Shown one piece after another: positions 8,212-15,889 of a stretch of DNA of 64,000 nucleotides. A program made the translations under genes and the position numbers. Origin of the DNA: an uncultured Eggerthellaceae bacterium (GTDB taxonomy: Bacteria > Actinomycetota > Coriobacteriia > Coriobacteriales > Eggerthellaceae); assembly GCA_937892845.1 (NCBI GenBank), contig CALBGP010000013.1:62001-126000 (forward strand), read 5' to 3'. Under the pieces are notes generated by a model that did not search any database, was not told the DNA's origin, and saw nothing but the letters and a program-made list of their open reading frames with translations. The stretch's first letter is position 1, and the number at the start of each line of letters is the position of its first letter.

Positions 8212-9170
8212 GGGTTGCAGCTATAGACATAGGCACGGTGACATGCCGACTGCTGGTCGCGGATGTGGAAGGCGGGGAGGTGACCCCCATTGAACGCCTG
8301 GCGGAGATTGTGAATCTCGGCGAAGGCGTGGACTCCACGGGCGTATTGCGCGAAGACGCCATGGAGCGCACCATCGCCCAGGTCAAGCGTTTCAAGCGCA
8401 TCGCCTGGCAACCATCCGATGGAGGGCCTGCCGCCGAAGTCCTGGTGGCCGTTGCCACCAGTGCGAGCCGCGATGCCGCCAATGCTTCGGAATTCGTCTC
8501 ACGTCTCGCCTCGGAGGGGATAAGGCTGTCGGTCATTCCCGGTCAAAAGGAAGCGGAGCTGTCCTTCTCGGGAGCGGCTGATGGGTATGCCGGCCGTCCT
8601 GTCGCCGTGGTTGACATCGGCGGAGGCTCTACGGAAGTGATCGCGGGTGTCTCGCGCCCTGCATCCCAGGGCGGTGTTGAGATCTTCGACCGCCATTCGT
8701 TTGACGTGGGATGTCGCCGCATGACGGAGCGGTTCCTCGAATCCGATCCGCCCAGCCAGGGCGAACTCGATGCCGCCAGGCAATGGGCTGCCCGCGAAAT
8801 GGCGGGCTTCATCGGCGGACTGCCCGAAACAGAGCGTCTGATAGCCGTCGCGGGAACGGCGACCACTGCTGTCTCCATCCGCGATGCCATGGAAGTTTAC
8901 GATCCTGACAGGGTGCACGGTTCAATCGTGACGCGCAAGCAGCTTCAGGAGGTTTATGACCGGATACGCGTCATGCCTTTGGGGGCCAGGCAGAAGGTCA
9001 CGGGTCTGCAGCCGCAACGCGCATCCGTCATCGTTGCGGGCTTTCTTATCCTGGATGTGGTGCTTGAGGCCTTCGGCGCAGAGTCGTTCACGGTCAGCGA
9101 GCATGACATTCTCCAGGGAATTGTCCTGGATGCCGTGTCGAAGGCATGCAGAAACCATGCGGACGCGTGA
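8208..9170 (+). CDS. ppx: Ppx/GppA family phosphatase
   Basis: Members hydrolyse inorganic polyphosphate or guanosine pentaphosphate. The 320-residue protein shows the two phosphate loops of the actin-like ATPase fold, AIDIGTVTCRLLVADV at the start and VVDIGGGSTEVIAG near residue 131, plus AGTATTAVSIRDA near 219. The length fits the short single-domain type without the C-terminal HD-like domain of E. coli Ppx. It overlaps the FtsB-like gene by ATGA, so translation is coupled; this pairing is common in Actinobacteria. Which phosphate substrate it prefers cannot be told. Confidence 0.9.
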   Translation: MRVAAIDIGTVTCRLLVADVEGGEVTPIERLAEIVNLGEGVDSTGVLREDAMERTIAQVKRFKRIAWQPSDGGPAAEVLVAVATSASRDAANASEFVSRLASEGIRLSVIPGQKEAELSFSGAADGYAGRPVAVVDIGGGSTEVIAGVSRPASQGGVEIFDRHSFDVGCRRMTERFLESDPPSQGELDAARQWAAREMAGFIGGLPETERLIAVAGTATTAVSIRDAMEVYDPDRVHGSIVTRKQLQEVYDRIRVMPLGARQKVTGLQPQRASVIVAGFLILDVVLEAFGAESFTVSEHDILQGIVLDAVSKACRNHADA

Positions 9171-9175
9171 AGTTT

Positions 9176-9184
9176 TGCTAATAT
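9176..9184 (+). promoter_or_regulatory. Extended -10 promoter of tRNA-Leu
   Basis: TG-C-TAATAT lies about 32 bases upstream of the mature tRNA 5' end. Confidence 0.55.
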
Positions 9185-9215
9185 GATTTTTCGCGGCCAA
9201 TCGCGGATACGCAAT

Positions 9216-9299
9216 GGGAGCGTGGTGGAACGGCATACACAGCGGACTTAAAATCCGCCGCCGCAAGGCTTGAGGGTTCGAATCCCTCCGCTCCTACCA
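9216..9299 (+). tRNA. tRNA-Leu (anticodon UAA)
   Basis: The acceptor stem GGGAGCG pairs with CGCTCCT (first pair G-U), followed by discriminator A and encoded CCA at 9297-9299. The anticodon stem GCGGA/TCCGC holds the loop CTTAAAA with anticodon TAA. A long variable arm fits a class II tRNA, and the T-arm GAGGGTTCGAATCCCTC is intact. Confidence 0.97.
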
Positions 9300-9348
9300 C
9301 TGACGTGAAACGGTCGTGACTGAACTACAAACCATGGAAGGCACATCG

Positions 9349-10419
9349 ATGACATCAGCTGAACAGAGAATGGCGGACCTCAATGAGCTTCTGGCCGCCC
9401 TCAGCAACCCCCCTTCGACGTTCGAGGAATATCTTGACATGTACGCGGACATCGTGGGAGATCTGGTCAACACCTATATCCCGCATGGCACGCATGCGGA
9501 CATGGATAAATACCTCTACACCCCGCTGCTCGATTACAGCCGCAACGGGGGCAAGCGCCACAGGCCGCTGATCTGCGTTGCGGCATGCATGGCCGTCGGC
9601 GGGGATGCGCGCAAGGCGCTGTCTGCCGCTGCTGCCATCGAGCACTTCCATACCGCTGCGCTCATCCATGACGATATCGCCGATGAAGCTACGCTGCGCC
9701 GCGGCGAGCCGTGCCTGCACTTGACCCAGGGCCTGGGTCTGGCAATCAATGCGGGGGATCTGGGCCTCATGCTGGTCAACGGCACCGTCATGCATGATCC
9801 TGCGCTCGATGACCATACCAAGGTTCGTGTCGTGACCGAACTCATCGATATGACGCGTCGTACCATCGAAGGCCAAGCGCTTGATCTGGGTTGGGCCCAT
9901 GATGCCCGCTACGACATCACGCCCGACGACTACCTCATCATGGCCATCCATAAGACCGCCCATTACTCCGGAGCGGTGCCGCTGGCAATCGGCGCCATCA
10001 TCGGAGGAGGCAGCGAACTTGAGGTCGAAGCTCTGCGCAACTACGGATTGGACACCGGTCTGGCGTTCCAGATCCAGGACGACCTGCTCAACATCGAAGG
10101 CGATCCCGAAACCGTGGGCAAGGACTTCTGCAGCGATATCACCGAAGGCAAGCGAACGCTTATGGCCGTCCATGCCCTGCAGAATTCCAATCGTCGCGAT
10201 CGTTTGGAAGAGATCCTTTCCAGCAAGACCACCGATCCTGCGATGCTTGCGGAGGCGGTCGAAATCATGCGCGAGAGCGGTTCTATCGACTACGCCCGCA
10301 ATTACGCGGAGCATCTGACAAGCATTGCGAAAACGCGCCTGATCGACATGATCGCACCCAGCCCCGCACGCGATCTGCTGGTCTCCATGGCCGACTATTT
10401 CGTGAGCCGTTTGAAGTAA
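9349..10419 (+). CDS. Polyprenyl diphosphate synthase (FPP/GGPP-type)
   Basis: This trans-prenyltransferase condenses isopentenyl diphosphate onto allylic diphosphates for quinone side chains or lipid carriers. The first aspartate motif is HDDIADEATLRRG and the second region reads FQIQDDLLNIEGD, so the third acidic residue is Asn, a variation seen in other members. NGGKRHRPLI and the closing EGKRTLM are also typical. The ATG at 9349 has GGAAGG upstream; in-frame GTG (9316) and ATG (9334) starts would add up to 11 residues. Product chain length cannot be read reliably. The window's ispD and ispF would supply its precursors. Confidence 0.88.
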   Translation: MTSAEQRMADLNELLAALSNPPSTFEEYLDMYADIVGDLVNTYIPHGTHADMDKYLYTPLLDYSRNGGKRHRPLICVAACMAVGGDARKALSAAAAIEHFHTAALIHDDIADEATLRRGEPCLHLTQGLGLAINAGDLGLMLVNGTVMHDPALDDHTKVRVVTELIDMTRRTIEGQALDLGWAHDARYDITPDDYLIMAIHKTAHYSGAVPLAIGAIIGGGSELEVEALRNYGLDTGLAFQIQDDLLNIEGDPETVGKDFCSDITEGKRTLMAVHALQNSNRRDRLEEILSSKTTDPAMLAEAVEIMRESGSIDYARNYAEHLTSIAKTRLIDMIAPSPARDLLVSMADYFVSRLK

Positions 10420-10435
10420 AGTACCGGAAGGCGGC

Positions 10436-11167
10436 ATGATGGCACCTGAAGACAACAAGGAATTCAAGCTGGGCGAGCGCCTTCTCTATCTGCGTACGCC
10501 CAATTTCCGTGGCGAAGACGTCGAGCAGCTCCAGACGGCGCTCTTGGCGCTTGGCTTTGCATGCGGCGGCGTCACGGGCACGTTCGACGCCTACACCGAA
10601 GGCGCGCTGCGCAAGTTCCAGTTGAACATGGGCCTTGACGCGGATGGCATCGCCGGCCTGCAGACGTACGCCACCGTCAAGCGCCTGCACAACGCTTGGA
10701 TGGACAAGCCGCTTTTGGCGGGTGGCGAATACATGGGGTTCGCCCGCGCCGCCGATGTGCTTGAGCACCACGCCATCTGCCTGTTCGGTACGGAATCTTT
10801 CACGCGCAAGGTTGCGGGATACATGTCCAACCTTGCACTTGCCACCAATCCTCTTTCGAAGATGATGAGCGCGGATTCGCTTCTCGTGGCGCCGGATGAA
10901 TCCATGCTGCTGGCGCATATCGTTCTGCCTGCTGACGCAACCGATTCTGCGGTTCCCCGCGTGTCCTGCGACGACATGTCCGCGCTGCCCAAGCGCCTGG
11001 TTGCAGCCATGCAGGCGGCCCGCTCGGCAGCTCAGCCCGGATTGCCGGTGCGCATCGCCGTCGAAGTGATGCCGCCCGCTGCGGAGGCGACAGACCATGA
11101 CGCCGACCGTCTGGCCCATCATGATGCGATCAGCCTGCTCGATTCGTTTTGCTTGGCATTTTCGTAG
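10436..11167 (+). CDS. Peptidoglycan-binding domain protein
   Basis: Residues about 14-85 form a PG_binding_1 domain: LRTPNFRGEDVEQLQTALL, then GVTGTFDAYTEGALRKFQ and DGIAGLQTYATV. The remaining 150 residues match no family I recognise; they contain no signal peptide, no obvious catalytic motif and no membrane segment. In CwlM-like actinobacterial proteins such domains serve intracellular regulators of wall synthesis, so absence of a signal peptide does not rule out a wall-linked role. It sits 16 bases after the prenyltransferase and upstream of a secreted NlpC/P60 hydrolase. Confidence 0.75.
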   Translation: MMAPEDNKEFKLGERLLYLRTPNFRGEDVEQLQTALLALGFACGGVTGTFDAYTEGALRKFQLNMGLDADGIAGLQTYATVKRLHNAWMDKPLLAGGEYMGFARAADVLEHHAICLFGTESFTRKVAGYMSNLALATNPLSKMMSADSLLVAPDESMLLAHIVLPADATDSAVPRVSCDDMSALPKRLVAAMQAARSAAQPGLPVRIAVEVMPPAAEATDHDADRLAHHDAISLLDSFCLAFS

Positions 11168-11240
11168 AAGGTGCGCTTTGTCGGTAATGTGAACTCTTCA
11201 TGGGGTGCGGGGCGTGCCTTCCGGGCGTCCGTGAACCGTT

Positions 11241-11249
11241 TGATATGAT
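11241..11249 (+). promoter_or_regulatory. Extended -10 promoter of the NlpC/P60 gene
   Basis: TG-A-TATGAT lies 48 bases before the start codon at 11297. Confidence 0.5.
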
Positions 11250-11296
11250 TGTCGGTATCTGCCATAGCAGACGAAGACGCAAAGGGGCTCTGATCT

Positions 11297-12454
11297 ATGA
11301 GCAAGACACATACACATCTGAGCAGGCGCGCCTTTTTGGGCGGAGCCGTCGTGTTCGGTGCGGCCGCGCTCTGGTCGCCTGCCAACGCCTTCGCCGACCC
11401 CACTGCCGCTGAGAAGCGCGCAGAGGCGGATGCGGCGCTTGCCAAATTGAATACCATGCGTGAAAAGCTCCAGGAAGACGCCATGAATTACGAGCGTGCG
11501 CTCGATGCCCATGATGAGGCCGTGGCGAAGATGGAAGAGGCGCAGGCCAAGATCGACGCGAACAACGTTGAGATCGCCCGGCTGCAAGACCACCTGGGAA
11601 CCCGTGCACGCAGCATGTACAGGACCGGGCAGACCTCGTTTCTCGATTTGCTTTTCGGTTCCGCCACGTTTGAGGAATTCGCTCAGAACTGGGACATCCT
11701 CCAGAAGATGAACCAGGATGACGCGGATGCGGTCGCTCAGACCAAGGCTCTGCGCGCGGACAACGAAGCGCAGAAGGAAGAGTACGCTGCCCAGGAGCAG
11801 ATCGCTGCTGAACAGCTTGCTGAATCCGAGCGCATTCTGGCTGAGTCCAAGGCGCTTGCAGAGGAATACCAGGCTGCCTATGACTCCCTCGATGCTGAGG
11901 CGCAGGCCCTCTACGAAGAGGAGCAGCGCGCTGCAGCTGAGGCTGAGGCTGAGCGTCAGCGCAAGGAGTGGGAACAGCAACAGCAGCAGTCGAACAGCAA
12001 CGGCAGCTCCAATAACGGCAGCTCCAACAACGGCGGCGGCTCCGGCAACGATGGCGGCGGCTCCGGTGATGATTCCGACGGCGGTTCCGGTGGTGGCAAC
12101 TACATTCCGCCCAGCGGATCTGTTGTGGATTACGCCATCTCGCAGCTGGGGGTTCCCTACGACCAGACCAATCCGCAGGTTGCCAACGACCATTTCGACT
12201 GCTCCGGTCTGTGCCAGTGGTGCTGGCTTCAGGCCACGGGCATCAACATCGGCCGCACCACCTGGGCTCAGAAGGCAAGCGCCAATTGGTGCGGGTCTCT
12301 GTCCGAAGCTCAGCCGGGCGATGTCCTCTATACTGACGGCCATGTAGGCATCTGCACTCAGGCGGGCGGCGGGGAATACATCCATGCACCCACGTGGGGC
12401 CAGACCGTCTCATATTCGACGTGGAGCCAGTTCTACTGCGCGCTGCGCTGGTAA
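11297..12454 (+). CDS. TAT-exported coiled-coil NlpC/P60 peptidoglycan endopeptidase
   Basis: Residues 1-33 form a twin-arginine signal (LSRRAFLGGA, hydrophobic run, AFA cleavage site). Residues 35-225 are a long coiled coil of PcsB/CwlO type, with the short hydrophobic motif YRTGQTSFLDLLFGSATFEE near residue 111 that in PcsB-like proteins packs the hairpin. A Gly/Ser/Asn linker follows. The last 110 residues are an NlpC/P60 catalytic domain: FDCSGLCQW holds the nucleophile Cys, DGHVGI the His, and IHAP the third polar residue. The enzyme would cut stem peptides, probably under FtsEX control by analogy. tatA lies just downstream. Confidence 0.93.
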   Translation: MSKTHTHLSRRAFLGGAVVFGAAALWSPANAFADPTAAEKRAEADAALAKLNTMREKLQEDAMNYERALDAHDEAVAKMEEAQAKIDANNVEIARLQDHLGTRARSMYRTGQTSFLDLLFGSATFEEFAQNWDILQKMNQDDADAVAQTKALRADNEAQKEEYAAQEQIAAEQLAESERILAESKALAEEYQAAYDSLDAEAQALYEEEQRAAAEAEAERQRKEWEQQQQQSNSNGSSNNGSSNNGGGSGNDGGGSGDDSDGGSGGGNYIPPSGSVVDYAISQLGVPYDQTNPQVANDHFDCSGLCQWCWLQATGINIGRTTWAQKASANWCGSLSEAQPGDVLYTDGHVGICTQAGGGEYIHAPTWGQTVSYSTWSQFYCALRW

Positions 12455-12479
12455 CCCTGGGATCTTCTCCAGTCTTTTG

Positions 12480-12512
12480 ATCCCGTCCTCCACCGAGGGC
12501 GGGATTTTTCAT
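12480..12512 (+). terminator. Rho-independent terminator after the NlpC/P60 gene
   Basis: ATCCCGTCCTC (12480-12490) pairs with GAGGGCGGGAT (12495-12505) with one G-U pair and a four-base loop, followed directly by TTTTT. Confidence 0.9.
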
Positions 12513-12603
12513 TTCCGAGTGCACCTTTTCCCGATTCATACGTCACACACATTCGGTTCATGATTCCGCCACATATCAACTATCCAGGCTCCAGAGATTC
12601 CAG

Positions 12604-12631
12604 TTGCCTTGCCAAAACTTTGTGTTAATAT
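12604..12631 (+). promoter_or_regulatory. Promoter of tRNA-Pro
   Basis: TTGCCT (12604-12609), a 16-base spacer and an extended -10 TG-T-TAATAT (12623-12631). The tRNA begins 23 bases later. Confidence 0.7.
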
Positions 12632-12653
12632 GTCAAACGCTGTCGCAAGAAGT

Positions 12654-12730
12654 CGGGACGTGGCTCAGCTTGGTAGAGCGCTGCGTTCGGGACGCAGAGG
12701 CCGCAGGTTCAAATCCTGTCGTCCCGACCA
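12654..12730 (+). tRNA. tRNA-Pro (anticodon CGG)
   Basis: Acceptor CGGGACG pairs with CGTCCCG, then discriminator A and encoded CCA at 12728-12730. The anticodon stem CTGCG/CGCAG encloses TTCGGGA with anticodon CGG. The T-arm GCAGGTTCAAATCCTGT is intact. A T-run follows at once and may terminate transcription. Confidence 0.97.
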
Positions 12731-12802
12731 TCTTTTTACAGCAGCCGCATCAAGTGGTTTACCGCCTGGCTTATGCCAAGGCTTTAAGATCTGGAGGGAA
12801 GA

Positions 12803-13105
12803 ATGAAGATTTTCGGCCTGGGAGTTCCTGAACTCCTCATCATCCTCGCAGTCGCTCTCATCATCTTCGGGCCTAAGAACCTTCCGAAGCTCGGTAGCGC
12901 TCTTGGCAGGACCGTGAAGAATCTCCGCGACGGCATGGGTGCCAAGAAGGAGCTTGAGGAGATGGACGACGAAGAGGTCGTCGAAGAGGTTGTCGAAGAA
13001 AAGCCCGTCCGCAAGAAGAAGGCTGCTTCCACTACTTCCAAGGCTGCTGCTGCAAAGAAAGCCGCAGCTCCGAAGCCCGAGCCTGTCGAAGAGACTGAGG
13101 AATAG
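12803..13105 (+). CDS. tatA: Sec-independent (TAT) translocase protein TatA
   Basis: TatA oligomerises to form the protein-conducting element of the twin-arginine pathway, which exports folded proteins. The N-terminal membrane helix with Glu (GVPELLIILAVALIIFGP), the FGPKNLP hinge and the amphipathic helix LGSALGRTVKNLRDGM are textbook for the TatA/B family. The Lys/Ala-rich tail is disordered. GGAGG precedes the ATG. No tatC or second tatA-like gene is adjacent. Likely clients in this window are the NlpC/P60 hydrolase and the flavin reductase at 45891. Confidence 0.93.
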   Translation: MKIFGLGVPELLIILAVALIIFGPKNLPKLGSALGRTVKNLRDGMGAKKELEEMDDEEVVEEVVEEKPVRKKKAASTTSKAAAAKKAAAPKPEPVEETEE

Positions 13106-13124
13106 TCTTTCGCACATACATGAC

Positions 13125-13161
13125 GGGGGCGTGCCGGCAATGCTGACATGCCCCCTTTTTT
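13125..13161 (+). terminator. Rho-independent terminator after tatA
   Basis: GGGGGCGTG (13125-13133) pairs with CATGCCCCC (13147-13155) with one G-U pair, followed by a run of T. Confidence 0.9.
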
Positions 13162-13235
13162 ACACCGCACGCGCCATGCGTGCATGTTTCTTTATTGAGT
13201 GGGTTCATAGAATTTCGATACAAGGGGTTTAAACC

Positions 13236-13703
13236 ATGGCTAACGATTACATTCTCACTGCCGAAGGCAAGGCGAAGCTCGAAGAGGAGCTCCATTACCT
13301 CGAAAACGAAAAGCGTGCCGAAGTCGGTGAGCGCATCAAGGTTGCCCGTGAGTTTGGCGACATTTCCGAGAATTCCGAATTCGACGATGCGAAAAACGAA
13401 CAGGGCATGGTAGAGGCCCGTATTGCAGAGATCAACCAGATTCTCTCCGAGGCCACGGTTGTCACGGCTCCCAAGCGTTCCAACCGCATCAATGTGGGCA
13501 GCACCGTCACGTTGAAGATGGGTGCGGGCGAGCGCGTCTTCACCATCGTGGGCGCCGCTGAGGCCGATGCCGCTGCAGGCAAGATCTCCAACGAAAGCCC
13601 TGTCGGAGCGGCCCTTCTGGGCCACAAGAAGGATGACGAAGTGGAGGCCGTGGGCCCCACCGGCAATGTCATCAAGATGACCGTCCTGAAGATCGAGCAC
13701 TAA
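13236..13703 (+). CDS. greA: Transcription elongation factor GreA
   Basis: GreA rescues backtracked RNA polymerase by stimulating transcript cleavage. The 155-residue protein has the N-terminal coiled coil with the tip acidic pair in the GDISENSEFDDAKNEQ signature (residues 41-56) and the C-terminal FKBP-like domain (GSTVTLKMGAGERVFTIVG, then SPVGAALLGHKKDDEV). It is 24 bases upstream of lysS and probably co-transcribed with it. Confidence 0.97.
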   Translation: MANDYILTAEGKAKLEEELHYLENEKRAEVGERIKVAREFGDISENSEFDDAKNEQGMVEARIAEINQILSEATVVTAPKRSNRINVGSTVTLKMGAGERVFTIVGAAEADAAAGKISNESPVGAALLGHKKDDEVEAVGPTGNVIKMTVLKIEH

Positions 13704-13727
13704 ATCGCCGCTGATTGTGAGGAACCT

Positions 13728-15704
13728 ATGACCGAGCAGCCCACCACCGTCGTTGAAGAGAACGCCGCCATCGAAGATGACCCCATCGTCGTTCGCCGCA
13801 TGAAGCGCGAAGCGCTGATTGCCGCAGGCGCGAACCCGTACGGAGAGCGTTTCGACTACACGCACCACGCAGTCGACCTTGAGGCGAAGTACGCTGAGCT
13901 CGCCGATGGTGAATCCACGGAGGACGAAGTCAAGGTTGCCGGCCGCATCATGGCCGTGCGCGACCAGGGCAAGATTGTCTTTCTGGTCATCCGTGATGAA
14001 ACCGGGGACCTGCAGCTGTTCTGCCGCATCAACGTCTTGGGAGAAGAGGCCTTTGCGGCGCTCAAGGACCTCGATATGGGCGATTGGGTCGGCGTCACCG
14101 GCACCGTGCTGCGCACCCGTCGTGGCCAGCTGTCCGTTGCTCCCACCCAGGTCAAGCTGCTCTCCAAGAGCCTTCGTCCGCTGCCTGAGAAATTCCACGG
14201 CCTGGCCGACAAAGAGCTGCGTTATCGCCAGCGCTATGTCGACCTGATTATGAACCCCGATGTCCGTGACACGTTCAAGAAGCGTTTCACCATCATCTCC
14301 GCCATTCGCCATTACATGGAGGAGCAGGGCTTCTATGAGGTTGAAACCCCCATGCTGCAGGGCATCATGGGCGGTGCCAACGCACGTCCCTTCGTCACGC
14401 ACCACAATGCGCTCGACATGGATTTCTACCTGCGCATCGCCACCGAGCTGCCCCTGAAGCGCTTGCTGGTGGGCGGTTTCGAGCGTGTTTACGAAATCGG
14501 GCGCATTTTCCGCAACGAGGGCATGGATCCCTACCACAACCCCGAATTCACCACCATCGAAGCCTACCAGGCGTTCACCGACCTTGAGGGCATGATGGAT
14601 CTGACCCAGGGCCTCATCCGGTCCGCTGCCATGGAGGCATGCGGCACGCTGCAGGTCACCTACCAGGGTGCCGAAGTCGATCTGTCCGGCAATTGGGAGC
14701 GCCGCACCATGTGCGATCTTGCTTCCGAGCATTCCGGCGAAGAGGTCAGCTTTGCCCGCACCCGTGAAGAGCTGGTCGCCATCGCTGAACGCGGCGGCGT
14801 GAAGGTGGAAGAGGCATGGGGCAAAGGCAAGCTGATCGCTGAGATTTTCGAGGCGTATGCCGAAGAGAAGCTCATCCAGCCCACGTTCGTCACCGAGCAT
14901 CCTCTGGAGGTGTCCCCGCTGGCACGCAAGAAGCCCGGCGAGCCCGAGCTCACCGAACGCTTCGAGCTGTTCATCTGCGGCCACGAGTATGCCAATGCGT
15001 TCAATGAGCTCAACGACCCTGTGGATCAGGAGGAGCGCTTCGCTGCCCAGATGGAGGCGAAGGCGCAAGGCGATGACGAGGCCATGGGCTATGACGACGA
15101 CTACATCCGCGCACTCGAGTACGGTCTGCCCCCGGCGGGCGGTGTGGGCATCGGCATCGACCGCTTGGTCATGCTCCTGACGGACGCTCCCTCCATCCGT
15201 GATGTCCTGCTGTTCCCGCATATGCGTCCTGAGGCCAAGAAGGGTGCGGCTGCCGCTTCTGCGTCCGCTGCCGGCGCCGAGAAGGCCCCTGTTGCCGCAG
15301 AGGCCGCACAGCCCGAAGCGGCTCCCATCGACTTCTCCAAGGTCAAAGTGGAGCCCTTGTTCGAAGACGAAGTCGACTTCGATACCTTCAGCAAGTCTGA
15401 CTTCCGTGCCGTCAAGGTCAAGGATTGCGTGGCCGTACCCAAGAGCAAGAAGCTGCTCCAGTTCACCTTGGATGACGGCTCGGGCACCGATCGCACCATC
15501 CTTTCCGGCATTCATGCCTACTACGAGCCTGAAGAGCTTGTGGGCAAGACGCTGATCGCCATAACCAACCTGCCTCCGCGCAAGATGATGGGAATCTACT
15601 CGTGCGGCATGATCATCAGCGCCATCCACGAGGAAGACGGGCAGGAGGGTCTTAACCTGCTCATGGTGGATGACCGCATTCCCGCAGGTGCGAAGCTGTA
15701 CTGA
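13728..15704 (+). CDS. lysS: Lysyl-tRNA synthetase (class II) fused to a C-terminal Trbp111-like tRNA-binding domain
   Basis: Residues 1-505 form a normal class II LysRS: an OB-fold anticodon domain (KVAGRIMAVRDQGKIVFLVI), motif 2 around FERVYEIGRIFRNEGMD and motif 3 in PPAGGVGIGIDRLVMLL. The usual bacterial length is about 490-510 residues; here 658. After an Ala/Glu-rich linker, residues about 540-658 match the Trbp111/EMAP-II OB fold (FRAVKVKDCVAVPKSKKLL, NLPPRKMMGIYSCGMI), a domain best known from MetRS and PheT. It should add nonspecific tRNA affinity. A terminator follows. Confidence 0.95.
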   Translation: MTEQPTTVVEENAAIEDDPIVVRRMKREALIAAGANPYGERFDYTHHAVDLEAKYAELADGESTEDEVKVAGRIMAVRDQGKIVFLVIRDETGDLQLFCRINVLGEEAFAALKDLDMGDWVGVTGTVLRTRRGQLSVAPTQVKLLSKSLRPLPEKFHGLADKELRYRQRYVDLIMNPDVRDTFKKRFTIISAIRHYMEEQGFYEVETPMLQGIMGGANARPFVTHHNALDMDFYLRIATELPLKRLLVGGFERVYEIGRIFRNEGMDPYHNPEFTTIEAYQAFTDLEGMMDLTQGLIRSAAMEACGTLQVTYQGAEVDLSGNWERRTMCDLASEHSGEEVSFARTREELVAIAERGGVKVEEAWGKGKLIAEIFEAYAEEKLIQPTFVTEHPLEVSPLARKKPGEPELTERFELFICGHEYANAFNELNDPVDQEERFAAQMEAKAQGDDEAMGYDDDYIRALEYGLPPAGGVGIGIDRLVMLLTDAPSIRDVLLFPHMRPEAKKGAAAASASAAGAEKAPVAAEAAQPEAAPIDFSKVKVEPLFEDEVDFDTFSKSDFRAVKVKDCVAVPKSKKLLQFTLDDGSGTDRTILSGIHAYYEPEELVGKTLIAITNLPPRKMMGIYSCGMIISAIHEEDGQEGLNLLMVDDRIPAGAKLY

Positions 15705-15752
15705 AGTCCGCCGTGAGCTGCGCGCTAAGCAGGCAAGACTGTTTGAAACAAT

Positions 15753-15786
15753 CAAGGAGAGGCACGGGTCTCTCCTTGTTGTTTTT
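15753..15786 (+). terminator. Rho-independent terminator after lysS
   Basis: CAAGGAGAG (15753-15761) and CTCTCCTTG (15770-15778) form a perfect nine-base-pair stem with a T-rich tail. Confidence 0.9.
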
Positions 15787-15816
15787 ATACGGGTGGTCAA
15801 CGGGATACGGGCTCTG

Positions 15817-15846
15817 TTGGCACTCGTTGAATATGAGTGCTAGGAT
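15817..15846 (+). promoter_or_regulatory. CIRCE operator overlapping the clpC promoter (HrcA-regulated)
   Basis: TTGGCACTC (15817-15825), a nine-base spacer and GAGTGCTAG (15835-15843) match the CIRCE consensus (TTAGCACTC-N9-GAGTGCTAA) with compensating changes in both arms. A promoter can be read through it: -35 TTGGCA (15817-15822), 18-base spacer, -10 TAGGAT (15841-15846). HrcA bound here would block RNA polymerase and be lifted by heat shock. Confidence 0.93.
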
Positions 15847-15889
15847 GCACACTGAGAAATTGGCATTACCCGCAGAAGCGAGGATCAAT

